A stretch of 64,000 nt of DNA from Kribbella flavida DSM 17836 (GCF_000024345.1 NC_013729.1:6448001-6512000), one strand, 5' to 3'; numbered from the stretch's first letter, positions 46,085-55,305 are shown. The notes: generated by a model not told the origin, from the sequence alone. Translations and numbers: made by a program.

Positions 46085-47488
46085 TCAGTTCTCCTCGTCG
46101 AGAAGCTGACGGGTGGCCGCGGGGAGCGCGCGGGCGATCGCGATGGCTGTGGTGGGACCACCGGTGGCGGACAGGCGCGCGGCGGCGGCGTGCAGGTGGG
46201 CGCCGACGGCTGCGGCGTCGAAGGGGTCGAGGCCGGCGGCGAGCAGGGAGCCGCACAGCCCGGCCAGGACGTCGCCGGAGCCGGCGGTGGCCAGCCAGGG
46301 GGTGGCGTTGGTATTGACGCGGACGCGACCGTCGGGAGCCGCGATCACTGTGGTCGAGCCTTTCAGGAGGACCGTGACGTCGTACCGGTCGGCGGCCAGC
46401 CGAGCGTGCGTCAGGCGTTCGGCTTCGACGGTGGCGCGATCCACCTGCAGGAGGCGGGCGAGCTCCCCCGCGTGCGGGGTGATCAGCACGTTGACGTGGT
46501 CACCGGAGTCGTCGAGTGCTTTCAGGCCGTCGGCGTCGAGCAGGACCGGCTCCTCGTCGTCCAACAGGTCGCGCACCCTGGCGACATCCAGTTCGTCGCC
46601 GAGACCGGAGCCGATCGCCCAGGCCTGCACCCGGCCCTCGCCGACGACGATCTCGGCGTGCGCGGTACGCACCGCCTCGCCGACCGCCTCGGGCCCGACG
46701 TACCGCATCATGCCGAGCGGTCCGCCGAGCGCGCCGCCGGTCGCGATCACCGCGGCGCCCGGGTACTGCGCGGAGCCGGCCATCAGCCCGAGCACGCCGC
46801 GGGAGTACTTGTCCGACTCGCCGCGCGGCACGGGATACCGGGCGCGGACATCGGCCGCCTGCAGCGCCTCGACCGGCGCGGCCGGCAGCTCCAGTCCGAT
46901 GTCGACCAGGTGGACCGGGCCGCAGGCGGTCGCCGCCGGGTCGACGAAGTGGCAGATCTTGTGGGTGCCGAAGGTGACCGTCAGCGCCGCCCGGACGTGC
47001 TCGTCCGGCGTCTCGCCGGTGTCCACGTCGACGCCCGACGGGATGTCCACGGCAACCACCGGTACGGCGTACTGCTCGGCGAGCCGGACCGCGGTCAGCG
47101 CCTGCGGTTTCAGGCCGGGCCGGCCACCGATGCCCACGATGCCGTCGACCACGACGTCGGCGGTCGCGATCTCCTCGGTCCCGCCGATCCGGCCGCCCGC
47201 CTGCCGCAACGCCGCCAGCCCGGCCGTGTGCACCTTGTCCGACAGCAGGACCGCGACCACCTGGGCGCCGCGCCGGGCCAGCTTCTCGCCGGCGTACAGG
47301 GCGTCGCCGCCGTTGTCGCCCGAGCCGACCAGCAGCACCACCCGGGCGCCGTACACCCGGCCCAGGAAGTTGCCCAGCGCAACAGCAAGGCCGGTAGCCG
47401 CGCGCTGCATCAGCGTGCCCTCCGGCAACCGCGCCATCAGCTCGGCCTCGGCCGCCCGGACCTGCTCGACGGTGTGCGCACGACGCAT
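46085..47488 (-). CDS. nnr: Bifunctional NAD(P)HX epimerase/dehydratase
   Basis: 467 residues, repairs hydrated NAD(P)H. N-terminal epimerase domain with GSGDNGGDAL at 55-64 and VVVDGIVGIGGRPGL. C-terminal ADP-dependent dehydratase domain (ribokinase fold) with TPHAGELARLL, LLKGSTTVIA and ATAGSGDVLAGL. ATG at 47488 behind GGAGG; the upstream in-frame extension belongs to acpS. Adjacent acpS and coaA make a cofactor neighbourhood as in other actinobacteria. Confidence 0.95.
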   Translation of the reverse strand: MRRAHTVEQVRAAEAELMARLPEGTLMQRAATGLAVALGNFLGRVYGARVVLLVGSGDNGGDALYAGEKLARRGAQVVAVLLSDKVHTAGLAALRQAGGRIGGTEEIATADVVVDGIVGIGGRPGLKPQALTAVRLAEQYAVPVVAVDIPSGVDVDTGETPDEHVRAALTVTFGTHKICHFVDPAATACGPVHLVDIGLELPAAPVEALQAADVRARYPVPRGESDKYSRGVLGLMAGSAQYPGAAVIATGGALGGPLGMMRYVGPEAVGEAVRTAHAEIVVGEGRVQAWAIGSGLGDELDVARVRDLLDDEEPVLLDADGLKALDDSGDHVNVLITPHAGELARLLQVDRATVEAERLTHARLAADRYDVTVLLKGSTTVIAAPDGRVRVNTNATPWLATAGSGDVLAGLCGSLLAAGLDPFDAAAVGAHLHAAAARLSATGGPTTAIAIARALPAATRQLLDEEN

Positions 47489-47529
47489 CTCAGACCTCCG
47501 GACAGGGGCGGCGGACAGCGCCGCCACGG

Positions 47530-47880
47530 TCAGCCTTCCAGGACGACGACCGCCGACGCGATGCCGGCGTCGTGGCTCAGCGACAGGTGCAGACTCTGCA
47601 CGCCCAGCTCGGACGCCTTGGCCTTGACCGTGCCGGTGATCTCCAGCCAGGGCCGGCCGGAGTCGTCGGTGCGGACCTCCGCGTCGTGCCAGTGCATCCC
47701 GGCCGGGGCGCCGAGCGCCTTGGCCAGTGCCTCCTTGGCGGCGAACCGGGCGGCCAGCGAAGCAGGCGGCCGGGCCGCCTCGGACGCGGTGAAGACCCGG
47801 TCGCGCAGACCGGGGGTGCGCTCCAGCGTCTTCATGAACCGTTCCACGTCGACCACGTCGATGCCCACGCCGACGATCAT
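47530..47880 (-). CDS. acpS: Holo-acyl-carrier-protein synthase
   Basis: 116 residues; transfers 4'-phosphopantetheine from CoA to ACP. MIVGVGIDVVDVERF with metal Asp8, RFAAKEALAKALG with the second metal ligand Glu, and LSLSHDAGIASA at the end. ATG at 47880. Next to coaA, the first CoA biosynthetic enzyme, whose start lies 93 bases away and diverges. Confidence 0.96.
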   Translation of the reverse strand: MIVGVGIDVVDVERFMKTLERTPGLRDRVFTASEAARPPASLAARFAAKEALAKALGAPAGMHWHDAEVRTDDSGRPWLEITGTVKAKASELGVQSLHLSLSHDAGIASAVVVLEG

Positions 47881-47973
47881 GGGGTCCCTGATGTGACAAC
47901 TGCCACACCCGCAGAGTCGTTGCCGCACATGCCGGTCAGCGTAGCCCGCGGTGATGGGGGAACAATGGGCCCC

Positions 47974-48924
47974 ATGCTGCAGCCGCCGCGGGAGGTGACT
48001 CCCTACACCGAGCTGGACCGGGCCGCCTGGGCGCAACTGGCCGAGACGACCGAGTCACCGCTGACCGCCGAGGAGATCGAGCGGCTGCGCGGCCTCGGCG
48101 ACGAGATCGACATCGACGAGGTCCGCGAGGTCTACCTGCCGCTGTCGCGGATCCTGTCACTCTACGTGAGGCACGCTCGCGCGCTGCACGCGGACACCGA
48201 GGGGTTCCTCGGCCACACCGCGACCAGGACGCCGTTCGTGATCGGCATCGGCGGTTCGGTTGCCGTCGGCAAGTCCACCACCGCGCGGCTGCTGCGCGAG
48301 CTGCTCGCCCGCTGGCCCGAGCACCCGCGGGTCGCCCTCGTCACCACCGACGGCTTCTTGTGGCCGAACGCCGAGCTGGAGCGGCGCGGGCTGATGCTGC
48401 GCAAGGGGTTCCCCGAGTCCTACGACCGCAAGGCGCTGCTGCGCTTCGTGGTCGAGGTGAAGTCCGGGATGGACAACGTCGAGGCGCCGGTCTACTCGCA
48501 CCTGCACTACGACCGGCTCGAAGGCGTCCGGACCACGGTCGAGCAGCCCGACATCCTGCTGCTCGAAGGGCTGAACGTGCTGCAGCCCGCGCCCCGGCAC
48601 GCCGACGGCAAGAGCGGGCTGGCGGTCAGCGACTTCTTCGACTTCTCGGTGTACGTCGACGCGGCCGCCGACGACATCCGGTCCTGGTACGTGCACCGCT
48701 TCCTCAAGCTCTGGGAGACCGCCTTCCGCAACCCGGAGTCGTACTTCGTCCGGTACGGCGAGCTGAGCCGCGGCGAGGCGATCGCGAAGGCGGAGTCGCT
48801 GTGGGACGGCATCAACGGCCCGAACCTGCGGGAGAACATCCTGCCCACCCGCTCCCGCGCGACCCTGGTGCTGCGCAAGGGCGCCGACCACGCCGTCCGC
48901 TGGGTCCGGCTGCGCAAGCTCTGA
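47974..48924 (+). CDS. coaA: Pantothenate kinase (type I)
   Basis: 316 residues, commits pantothenate to CoA. P-loop IGGSVAVGKST at 92-102; VTTDGFLWPN, KGFPESYD and LLLEGLNVLQ are family-diagnostic. ATG at 47974 aligns with the mycobacterial N-terminus; an ATG three codons upstream (47965) closer to GGGGGA is possible. Divergent from acpS. Confidence 0.96.
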   Translation: MLQPPREVTPYTELDRAAWAQLAETTESPLTAEEIERLRGLGDEIDIDEVREVYLPLSRILSLYVRHARALHADTEGFLGHTATRTPFVIGIGGSVAVGKSTTARLLRELLARWPEHPRVALVTTDGFLWPNAELERRGLMLRKGFPESYDRKALLRFVVEVKSGMDNVEAPVYSHLHYDRLEGVRTTVEQPDILLLEGLNVLQPAPRHADGKSGLAVSDFFDFSVYVDAAADDIRSWYVHRFLKLWETAFRNPESYFVRYGELSRGEAIAKAESLWDGINGPNLRENILPTRSRATLVLRKGADHAVRWVRLRKL

Positions 48925-48948
48925 CCCCGGCCAACCCGGGCACCCCGC

Positions 48949-49042
48949 CGCCCTTCGCCCTTCGCCCGCCGCCCGCCGCCCTTCGCCCTTCGCCCTTCGC
49001 CCTTCGCCCTTCGCCCTTCGCCCTTCGCCCTTCGCCCTTCGC
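48949..49042. repeat. GCCCTTC heptamer tandem repeat
   Basis: About ten or more copies of GCCCTTC, interrupted by CGCCCGCC variants, just after coaA. Because seven is not a multiple of three, every frame is open and gives a repeating seven-residue peptide (RRAKGEG-like on the minus strand); not a gene. Length probably varies between strains. Confidence 0.85.
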
Positions 49043-49050
49043 GCGAACTC

Positions 49051-49130
49051 TGATGGGTTGACCCGCCAGGTTCATGGTTGGCCCACCACAATTCGGTGGG
49101 CCAACCATTGACCTCGGTGGTTGACCCACG
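49051..49130. repeat. Palindromic intergenic element B
   Basis: Inner perfect 14-base stem (49074-49087 and 49095-49108, loop ACAATTC). An outer stem GGGTTGACC (49055-49063) pairs with GGTTGACCC near 49118-49126 if two G-U pairs are allowed. Lies between convergent coaA and MFS genes. Shares ACCCGCC(A/G)GGTT-type edge with element A at 20531. Confidence 0.65.
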
Positions 49131-49170
49131 AGAGTGGCAACTGGCGATCGGCCGGGGATCTGACTCCGGC

Positions 49171-50346
49171 TCAGGCGAAGCGGCGCGCCCTGGCCGCCGG
49201 GACCACGGCGAGCGCGACGACGGCAGCGGTGAGCGCGAAGGCCGTCGGGTAGCCGACCCCGGCGACGACGAAGCCGAACAGGATCGCTCCCGCGCCCCAG
49301 CCGGCGTCGTACGCGAGGTTCCACAGCGCGCTGACCTGGCCGTAGCGCGAGCGCGGCACCCGGTCGTACATGATCGCCAGCGTGAGGTTCTGGGCCGCAC
49401 CGAAGCCGGTCCCGAAGAACGCGGCGCCGATGACCACCGCGGCGGGAGTGCCGACGAAGACCAGTGAGCCTGCACCGAGCGCAGCCAGCAGCAACGCCGG
49501 CACCAGGAGCCGGTCCGGGCCGACGCGATCTCCCAGCCGCCCGGCCAGCCACCGTGCGCCCGGGGCGGTCACCGACTGGATCAGCAGCGCGGCCGCCACC
49601 ATCAGGTGGTTGCCCGACGCCAGCGGCAGAAAGGTGACGCTGATGCCGGCGGCAACGGTCACCGCGGCGAACACCCAGGTCGGCATCAGCAGCCCGCTCC
49701 CCCGCAGCCCACCGAGGACCCGGACGTGCTGCTCCTCGTCCCCCGAGGGCACAACGACCCGGCCGGGCATCGTCGGCAGGGCCGCGAGCCCGGCCAGCGA
49801 GCACGCTGCCGCCAGCACGAACAGCACCTCGAAGCCGACCACGCCGGTCAGGTAGACGCCCAGCGGCAGGCCGACGGCGGCCGGCAGACCGACCACCACG
49901 CCGTACACGCCGAGGCCTTCGCCGCGCCGGCCGGCCGGGGTCAGCTCGGCAACCAGGGCGACCGCACCGACCACCATGATGGCCAGCCCGGCGCCGCGAA
50001 CGACGCAGACCGCGAGCACCAGCGGGAGCGAGGCGGTGAAGATCAGCGCGATGCTGGGCGCTCCGAGCAGGACGAGGCCCAGCGCCAGCGTGCCGCGGTA
50101 CCCGAAGCGCTTCAGCATCGCCGGCACCAGCAGTTCCACGGCGACCGCCGCGAACATCATCGCGCCGGTCGACAGGCCGGCCCCGATGCCGCCGGAGCCG
50201 TTGGCCGCGAGGTAGACGGGCACGACCGAGGTCAGCAGGTACATGCTCAGGCCGGAGCCGAACGTCATCACCAGCAACCGCGCGAACCGCGGGGTGACGA
50301 GTCGGCCGGTCGGAGAGGCGGCGGGATCGCAAGCGAGGCTGGTCAT
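49171..50346 (-). CDS. MFS transporter
   Basis: 391 residues, twelve hydrophobic segments. Motif-A-like GYRGTLALGLVLL after TM2 and GRLGDRVGPDRLLVPALLL between TM6 and TM8. Resembles small drug/metabolite exporters. ATG at 50346, 69 bases downstream of the aminotransferase on the same strand, so it may be the exporter of that operon's product. Confidence 0.88.
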   Translation of the reverse strand: MTSLACDPAASPTGRLVTPRFARLLVMTFGSGLSMYLLTSVVPVYLAANGSGGIGAGLSTGAMMFAAVAVELLVPAMLKRFGYRGTLALGLVLLGAPSIALIFTASLPLVLAVCVVRGAGLAIMVVGAVALVAELTPAGRRGEGLGVYGVVVGLPAAVGLPLGVYLTGVVGFEVLFVLAAACSLAGLAALPTMPGRVVVPSGDEEQHVRVLGGLRGSGLLMPTWVFAAVTVAAGISVTFLPLASGNHLMVAAALLIQSVTAPGARWLAGRLGDRVGPDRLLVPALLLAALGAGSLVFVGTPAAVVIGAAFFGTGFGAAQNLTLAIMYDRVPRSRYGQVSALWNLAYDAGWGAGAILFGFVVAGVGYPTAFALTAAVVALAVVPAARARRFA

Positions 50347-50415
50347 GCCTTCACGCTAGAAACGCACCGGTCCGGCGGACAGGTCCAGTTCGCGGACCGT
50401 GAGCAGGACCAGTTC

Positions 50416-51699
50416 TCAGAGCTGGTCGCGGATCAGCGCGGTCAGCCGGTCGAGGGCGGGCTCGATCTCCTCCGGGGTGACCGAGCTGCAGGACAGCCGG
50501 AGCGCGTGGATCGGCTCGTCGCCGTCGTAGAAGTGGCTCATCGGGGTCCACAGCACGCCGTACTCCTGGGCGGACCGGGCGAGCAGCGTGTCGTCGACCG
50601 GGAACGGGACCGTGACCACCAGGAAGAAGCCGCCGGACGGCACGTTCCAGGTGATCTCGCCGGCGGGGAAGCGCGCGGCCAGCCCGTCGGTTAGCGCGCG
50701 CAGGTTGGCCGCATAGGTGGCGCGTTCCCGCCGGTTGGCGGTGACCAGGCTGCAGTCGTTCTGCAGCAGCTTGCCGCCGATCATCGCCTGCGCCACGGCC
50801 GAGGTGTTCACCGTCACCATGCTCTTGATCTTGGACAGCTCGTCCGCGAGCAGGCTGGTGGTGCCGTCCGGGTGCCCGACCACCTGGTCCGCGACGACGT
50901 AGCCGACCCGGGCGCCCGGCAGCGCCGTCTTGGCGAATGAGCCGAGGTAGATCACCCGCCGCTCGGTGTCGAGCGCTTTCAGCGTCGGGAGCCGCTCGGC
51001 GCCGCCCGCCGGGAACAGCCCGTACGGGTTGTCCTCGAGCAGCAGCAGATCCTGCTCGGCCGCCACCTGGAGCAGCCGTTCGCGCGTCTCGAGGTCGAGG
51101 CTCAGCCCGGACGGGTTCGCGAAGTCGGGCATGACGTAGCAGGCCCGCGGTCGCAGGCCGTCAGCGCGAGCCGCCTTGACCACCGCGGCCAGATCGTCCA
51201 GGTCCACACCGTCGTTGCCGCCGGCAACCGACAGCACCGGGAGGTCGAGCAGTCGCGCCGCGCCCGTGATGCCGACGTACGCCGGGGCGACCGCTAGCAG
51301 CACGTCGCGGTCGTCCGCGCGCAACGCCCGCAGCGCGAGCACCATCGCCTCCTGGCAGCCGACGGTGATCACCAGCGCGTCCGGGTCGACCGTGACGCCC
51401 TCGTCGGCGAGCAGGTTCCGGGCGACCAGGCGGTGCACGATGCCCTTCGTCCGGCCGTACTGGAACAGCGTGCGCCGCACCTCGGCCTCGTCGTAGCCGA
51501 GCTCGTCGCACAGGTAGCGGCAGAACGTGTCGAGGTACGCGTGCAGGTCCTCGATGGCGTAGAACTGCTCGGCCGGACGGCCCGCGGCCAGCGAGATCGC
51601 GTCCGGGTAGTGCTGGGCGACCTCGTTGAGGAAGTTCATCGAGTTCAGCGCGCGGTGGGTCAGGGCGCCGTGCAGGTCGGTCACGTCCAGATCAGCCAC
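50416..51699 (-). CDS. PLP aminotransferase, HpgT-like (arylglycine-type)
   Basis: 427 residues, fold type I. LHGALTHRALNSMNFLNEV, YPDAISLAAGRP, FQYGRTKGIVHRLVARNL and VTVGCQEAMVLALRALR follow the pattern of HpgT, the aminotransferase of 4-hydroxy/3,5-dihydroxyphenylglycine pathways. Schiff-base Lys in YLGSFAKTALPGARVGYV; PLP Asp/Tyr around MPDFANPSG. The start overlaps the flavin oxidase by eight bases. In HPG pathways a hydroxymandelate oxidase supplies the keto acid to HpgT; such a neighbour is directly upstream. A MocR-less class I/II enzyme for another amino acid is the alternative. GTG at 51699 behind AGGAGAG. Confidence 0.78.
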   Translation of the reverse strand: MADLDVTDLHGALTHRALNSMNFLNEVAQHYPDAISLAAGRPAEQFYAIEDLHAYLDTFCRYLCDELGYDEAEVRRTLFQYGRTKGIVHRLVARNLLADEGVTVDPDALVITVGCQEAMVLALRALRADDRDVLLAVAPAYVGITGAARLLDLPVLSVAGGNDGVDLDDLAAVVKAARADGLRPRACYVMPDFANPSGLSLDLETRERLLQVAAEQDLLLLEDNPYGLFPAGGAERLPTLKALDTERRVIYLGSFAKTALPGARVGYVVADQVVGHPDGTTSLLADELSKIKSMVTVNTSAVAQAMIGGKLLQNDCSLVTANRRERATYAANLRALTDGLAARFPAGEITWNVPSGGFFLVVTVPFPVDDTLLARSAQEYGVLWTPMSHFYDGDEPIHALRLSCSSVTPEEIEPALDRLTALIRDQL

Positions 51700-52819
51700 A
51701 GGCTCTCCTGGTGTCGAGTCGGGCGGCCGCGGCGACGTCGGCACAGCCGGCCAGCATCATGGCGTCGGACACCTCGGTGCGGAGCAGGTCCAGGGCCTGG
51801 TCGCAAGCACCGAGGGAAAGAGCCCAGAGCAGCGGCCGTCCCACGAGCACGCCGGAGGCGCCGAGCGCGAGCGCCCGCAGTACGTCGGTGCCGCTGCGGA
51901 TCCCACTGTCCAGCAGCAGTTGAGCGGAGTTGCCGACGGCATCGACCACCGCCGGTAGCGCGTCGACGGAGGGAACTGCGCCGTCGAGCTGGCGGCCGCC
52001 GTGGTTCGAGACGACGATGCCGGTGGCACCCACCTCGACGGCTCGGCGGGCGTCGCGCGGGTCGAGGATTCCCTTCACCACCAGGGGGAGGTCCGATCTG
52101 GCACCCAACCACTCCAGGTCCGCCCAGGAGACGGTCGGCGAGAAGGCGGAGGCGGTGTGCGCGGCGACGGCCGACAGACCTGGAACCGCGGTGTGTGCTT
52201 GGTGCACCTTGGTCGCCAGGTTGGCGGCGACGACGTCCGCGGGCAGCGCGAAGGCGTTCCGTACGTCGCGCAGGCGGCGACCCATCACCGGGACGTCGAC
52301 GGTGACCATCAGGGCCGAGCACCCCGCGGCGGCGGCACGCTCGGCGAGCGACTCGACGACTGCACGATCGCGCAGCCAGTACAGCTGGAACCAGGTCGGC
52401 GCTGCACCGGCGATCTCCTCCAGCGGGTAGCTGCTCAGCGTGCTGATCACGTACGGAATCCCCGCGGAGGCCGCGGCCCGGGCAAGCATCAGCTCTCCGT
52501 CGGGGTGAAGCAGGCGCTGATAGGCCATCGGTGCGACGGCGACCGGCATCGCCGCCGCTGTGTTGACGAGCCTGGTGGACGGGTCCGCTGCCTCGACGCC
52601 GGCCATCACGCGTGGGGTGAGGTGCACGGAATCCAGCGCCGCGCGGTTGTCTCGCAAGGTGGTCTCGGTCCCGCTGCCGCCGGCGACGAAGTCGCGCACC
52701 GGCGTGGGCAGCACGTCCGCGGCGAACCGCTCGTAGTCGTCCAGGCAGCAGGCCTGCGCCGCTCCGCGTCCCACCGCGGCGGGGTCGGGAGCCGTGGCCA
52801 GGCCACCTCCGTCACCCAT
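51692..52819 (-). CDS. FMN-dependent alpha-hydroxy-acid oxidase (hydroxymandelate-oxidase-like)
   Basis: 375 residues, glycolate/lactate/mandelate oxidase TIM-barrel. PMAYQRLLHPDGELMLARAA, STLSSYPLEEIA, TWFQLYWLRDR, VTVDVPVMGRRLRDVRN, then VVSNHGGRQLDG with the catalytic His, and DSGIRSGTDVLRALALGA at the FMN phosphate. Would oxidise an alpha-hydroxy acid to its keto acid. Coupling to the HpgT-like gene (8-base overlap) suggests keto acid then amino acid. ATG at 52819 overlaps the esterase by eight bases. Confidence 0.85.
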   Translation of the reverse strand: MGDGGGLATAPDPAAVGRGAAQACCLDDYERFAADVLPTPVRDFVAGGSGTETTLRDNRAALDSVHLTPRVMAGVEAADPSTRLVNTAAAMPVAVAPMAYQRLLHPDGELMLARAAASAGIPYVISTLSSYPLEEIAGAAPTWFQLYWLRDRAVVESLAERAAAAGCSALMVTVDVPVMGRRLRDVRNAFALPADVVAANLATKVHQAHTAVPGLSAVAAHTASAFSPTVSWADLEWLGARSDLPLVVKGILDPRDARRAVEVGATGIVVSNHGGRQLDGAVPSVDALPAVVDAVGNSAQLLLDSGIRSGTDVLRALALGASGVLVGRPLLWALSLGACDQALDLLRTEVSDAMMLAGCADVAAAARLDTRRACG

Positions 52820-53732
52820 CGGCGAAGACCCCGCGCAGCCAGTCGGCGGCTTCCCCGATCGCCCGGCGGCCGCCGTCCAGGACCCCGGACATCGCGAAGA
52901 AGCCGTGCACCATCCCGTCGTACCGGCTGAGCACGGTCGGCACCCCGGCCGCGTGCAGCTTCTCGGCGTAGAACTCGCCCTCGTCGCGCAGCGGGTCGTA
53001 CTCCGCGGTGATCACCAGCGCGGGCGGCAATCCGGCGTGCGACGTCGCGAGCAGCGGCGAGGCCAGCGGGTCGCGGCCCTGCGCGGGGTCGGTCAGGTAG
53101 TGGTCCCAGTACCAGCCGACCGACGTCCGGTTGAACAGGTACGGATCGTCTCCGGCGCGCATCGACGGGGTGTCCGAGCCGTAGAGCGTGTTCGGGTAGA
53201 CCAGCAGCTGGCCGGCCAGCGCGGGACCGTTGTCCCGGGCAAGCAAAGTCGTCGCGGCGGCGAGGTTGCCGCCGGCACTGTCGCCGCCGACCACGACCCG
53301 GTCGGCGTCGACCAGCCAGGACTTCGCGATCCACTCCGTCGCCCGGTGGCAGTCGAGAACCGCCGCGGGGAACGGGTTCTCCGGCGCCAGCCGGTAGCCG
53401 ACCGTGATCACCTGGCACGGCACGGCATTGGCCAGCCGGCGGCAGATCCCGTCCGCCGTCTCGATGCTGCCCAGCGTCCAGCCGCCGCCGAAGAAGTAGA
53501 CCAGCGTCGGCAGCGGCCCGTCGCCCGCGGGCCGGTAGACCCGCAGCGGCAGGCCCAGCTCGTCGACGACAACGTCCTCGACCGAGTGAACCGGCTCGAC
53601 CTCACCGCCTGCCGCCTGGATGGCGGCGAGGTCGGCGGCGCGCGCCTCGGCCAGCGTCCGGGTGTACAGCTGCGGAACGTTCTCGGCCGCGCGCTGGGCG
53701 CGCATCGCCTCCACCTGCGGATCCAGCGGCAT
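52812..53732 (-). CDS. HSL-family alpha/beta hydrolase (esterase)
   Basis: 306 residues from MPLDPQVEAMRA (ATG at 53732 with AAGGTGAGG upstream); a longer version from 53825 overlapping the SGNH stop is possible. GDSAGGNLAAATTL holds the nucleophile, EYDPLRDEG the acid, DGMVHGFFAMSG the His. The oxyanion-hole motif, normally HGGGW, reads FGGGW, a notable substitution. Between the SGNH hydrolase and the flavin oxidase in one operon. Confidence 0.88.
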   Translation of the reverse strand: MPLDPQVEAMRAQRAAENVPQLYTRTLAEARAADLAAIQAAGGEVEPVHSVEDVVVDELGLPLRVYRPAGDGPLPTLVYFFGGGWTLGSIETADGICRRLANAVPCQVITVGYRLAPENPFPAAVLDCHRATEWIAKSWLVDADRVVVGGDSAGGNLAAATTLLARDNGPALAGQLLVYPNTLYGSDTPSMRAGDDPYLFNRTSVGWYWDHYLTDPAQGRDPLASPLLATSHAGLPPALVITAEYDPLRDEGEFYAEKLHAAGVPTVLSRYDGMVHGFFAMSGVLDGGRRAIGEAADWLRGVFADG

Positions 53733-53821
53733 GCTGCACCTCACCTTCCGAACAGTCACGGGACAGCGCGGGTCGAGCCGGCCGGTGGCCACCGCGGCGA
53801 CGGCGGTGGCCACCGGGTCCG

Positions 53822-55114
53822 TCATCGCACCAGGTGCAGCGGGACCGCGTCGGCCATCGCCTGGTAGCCGGTGTCGTTCAGGTGGATGTGGTCGCCACCG
53901 TCGTACTCGGGACGGAGCTTGGACGGCGCGCCGGGGTCACGGACGGCCTTGTCGAAGTCCACGAGACCGTCGAACTCGTGCTGGCCGCGCAGCCACTGGT
54001 TGACCGCCTGCCGGGTCGCCTCCTTCTCCGCCGTCCAGCCGCCGGGCGTGGCGAAGCCCTCGTACGGCGTGATGGTGGCGCCGATGCTGCGGATGCCGTG
54101 CTGGCGCAGCTGCGCGTTGATCTGCCGCAGCGTCGCGATGATCTGGTCGGCCGGCGCGTTGTCCATCCACAGGTCGTTGATGCCCAGGTGGGTGATCACG
54201 GCCTTCGGCTTGGTCTGGCCGTAGACGTCCTCGTTCAGCCGGGCCGGCGCGTTCAGGCCGAGCTGCTCGACACCGGGACCGCCCAGGATCGGGTCGGTGC
54301 CGTCGCGGTTCAGCCGGTTGCCGGCCAAGCCGACGTTGAGTACGCCGGGCATGCCCGGGCGCCGGTCGGTGGCCAGCCGCTCGGCGAGCTGGTCGGGCCA
54401 GCGGTTGTTGGCGTTCAGCGTGCTGAGCGTGCCGTCCGCGATCGAGTCGCCGAGCACGACCACCGCGCCGTCGGACCGCTCGGTCCGTACGTCGACGCCG
54501 GACAGGAACGTCCAGCAGCAGGCCCGGGTGGTGACGTACGGCGTACCGTCGGCGGCGTCGGTCAGGTCGCCGGGACCGAAGAAGTTCTGCTGGTTCGACG
54601 ACGCGTGCCAACTGGTCGGGCCGGTCGCGGCGGGGTAGTAGACGCTGATCACCAGCGTGCTCAGGTCCGGGACCTTCAGCGCGACCGGGTCGCTGAGCAG
54701 CTCGGCGCCCTTGTTCATCACCGCCGTCGGCCGGCCGCCGAAGGTCAGCGCGCGCTTGCTGGCCACGTCGATGTCGGACTGCACCGGCGTCGCGGTGTTG
54801 CCGAACGCGACGGTCGCGGCGCCGATCCGGACCGGGCGGTCGCCGTAGATGTTCGAGAACCGGATCCGGACCTGGTCACCGCCCGCGGAGGCGCGGACGA
54901 CGTAGCGGGCACTTTGGTTGGTGAGGCCGGTGGCGGTGAAGCCGGCCGCCTCGGGCCGGGTCACCCCGGTCGACCAGCTGCCCACCCACTCGGGCCGGCC
55001 CCCCGGGCCCGAGGACGAGACCTGCGAGTCGGTGCCGGTGAAAACCAGCGCCGAGCCGGCCAGCGAGACGGCCGCGGCCACCGCGGCCGAACGGACGGAA
55101 CGGGAAATACGCAT
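53822..55114 (-). CDS. Secreted SGNH/GDSL hydrolase
   Basis: 430 residues. Signal peptide at 1-26 (MRISRSVRSAAVAAAVSLAGS). N-terminal beta-rich domain, then the SGNH core: VVVLGDSIADGTLS (block I Ser), GLAGNRLN (Gly), THLGINDLW (Asn) and DHIHLNDTGYQ (Asp-x-x-His). Resembles secreted esterases/acetyl hydrolases of actinomycetes. ATG at 55114 after a G-rich site. First gene of the leftward operon, divergent from the AMP-ligase operon by 191 bases. Confidence 0.9.
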   Translation of the reverse strand: MRISRSVRSAAVAAAVSLAGSALVFTGTDSQVSSSGPGGRPEWVGSWSTGVTRPEAAGFTATGLTNQSARYVVRASAGGDQVRIRFSNIYGDRPVRIGAATVAFGNTATPVQSDIDVASKRALTFGGRPTAVMNKGAELLSDPVALKVPDLSTLVISVYYPAATGPTSWHASSNQQNFFGPGDLTDAADGTPYVTTRACCWTFLSGVDVRTERSDGAVVVLGDSIADGTLSTLNANNRWPDQLAERLATDRRPGMPGVLNVGLAGNRLNRDGTDPILGGPGVEQLGLNAPARLNEDVYGQTKPKAVITHLGINDLWMDNAPADQIIATLRQINAQLRQHGIRSIGATITPYEGFATPGGWTAEKEATRQAVNQWLRGQHEFDGLVDFDKAVRDPGAPSKLRPEYDGGDHIHLNDTGYQAMADAVPLHLVR

Positions 55115-55305
55115 GGAACAACCCCCCAACGGGTTGGCGCGCGACCACAGACAATTGCCGCACGCATGGCGGTGACGGCAACCTAGTTCGGGATTCCTGA
55201 TGCGTCAACGGGCATCCTGAATCGGCCATTTGAATTTCTCCGAACGCTGGTCGCGGTGAAATTCCCGCAGTACAGTCCTGCCCGGATCGAGAAGGGTGGG
55301 GAGCC

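Noticed and set aside
48949..49042. CRISPR-like or coding repeat
   Set aside because: Units are 7 bases with no spacers; it is a simple sequence repeat, and the repetitive peptide is a by-product of its period.
50368..50399. CGGTCCG/CGGACCG inverted repeat between the aminotransferase and the MFS gene
   Set aside because: Only seven bases with an 18-base loop in 70% GC DNA; could easily be chance.
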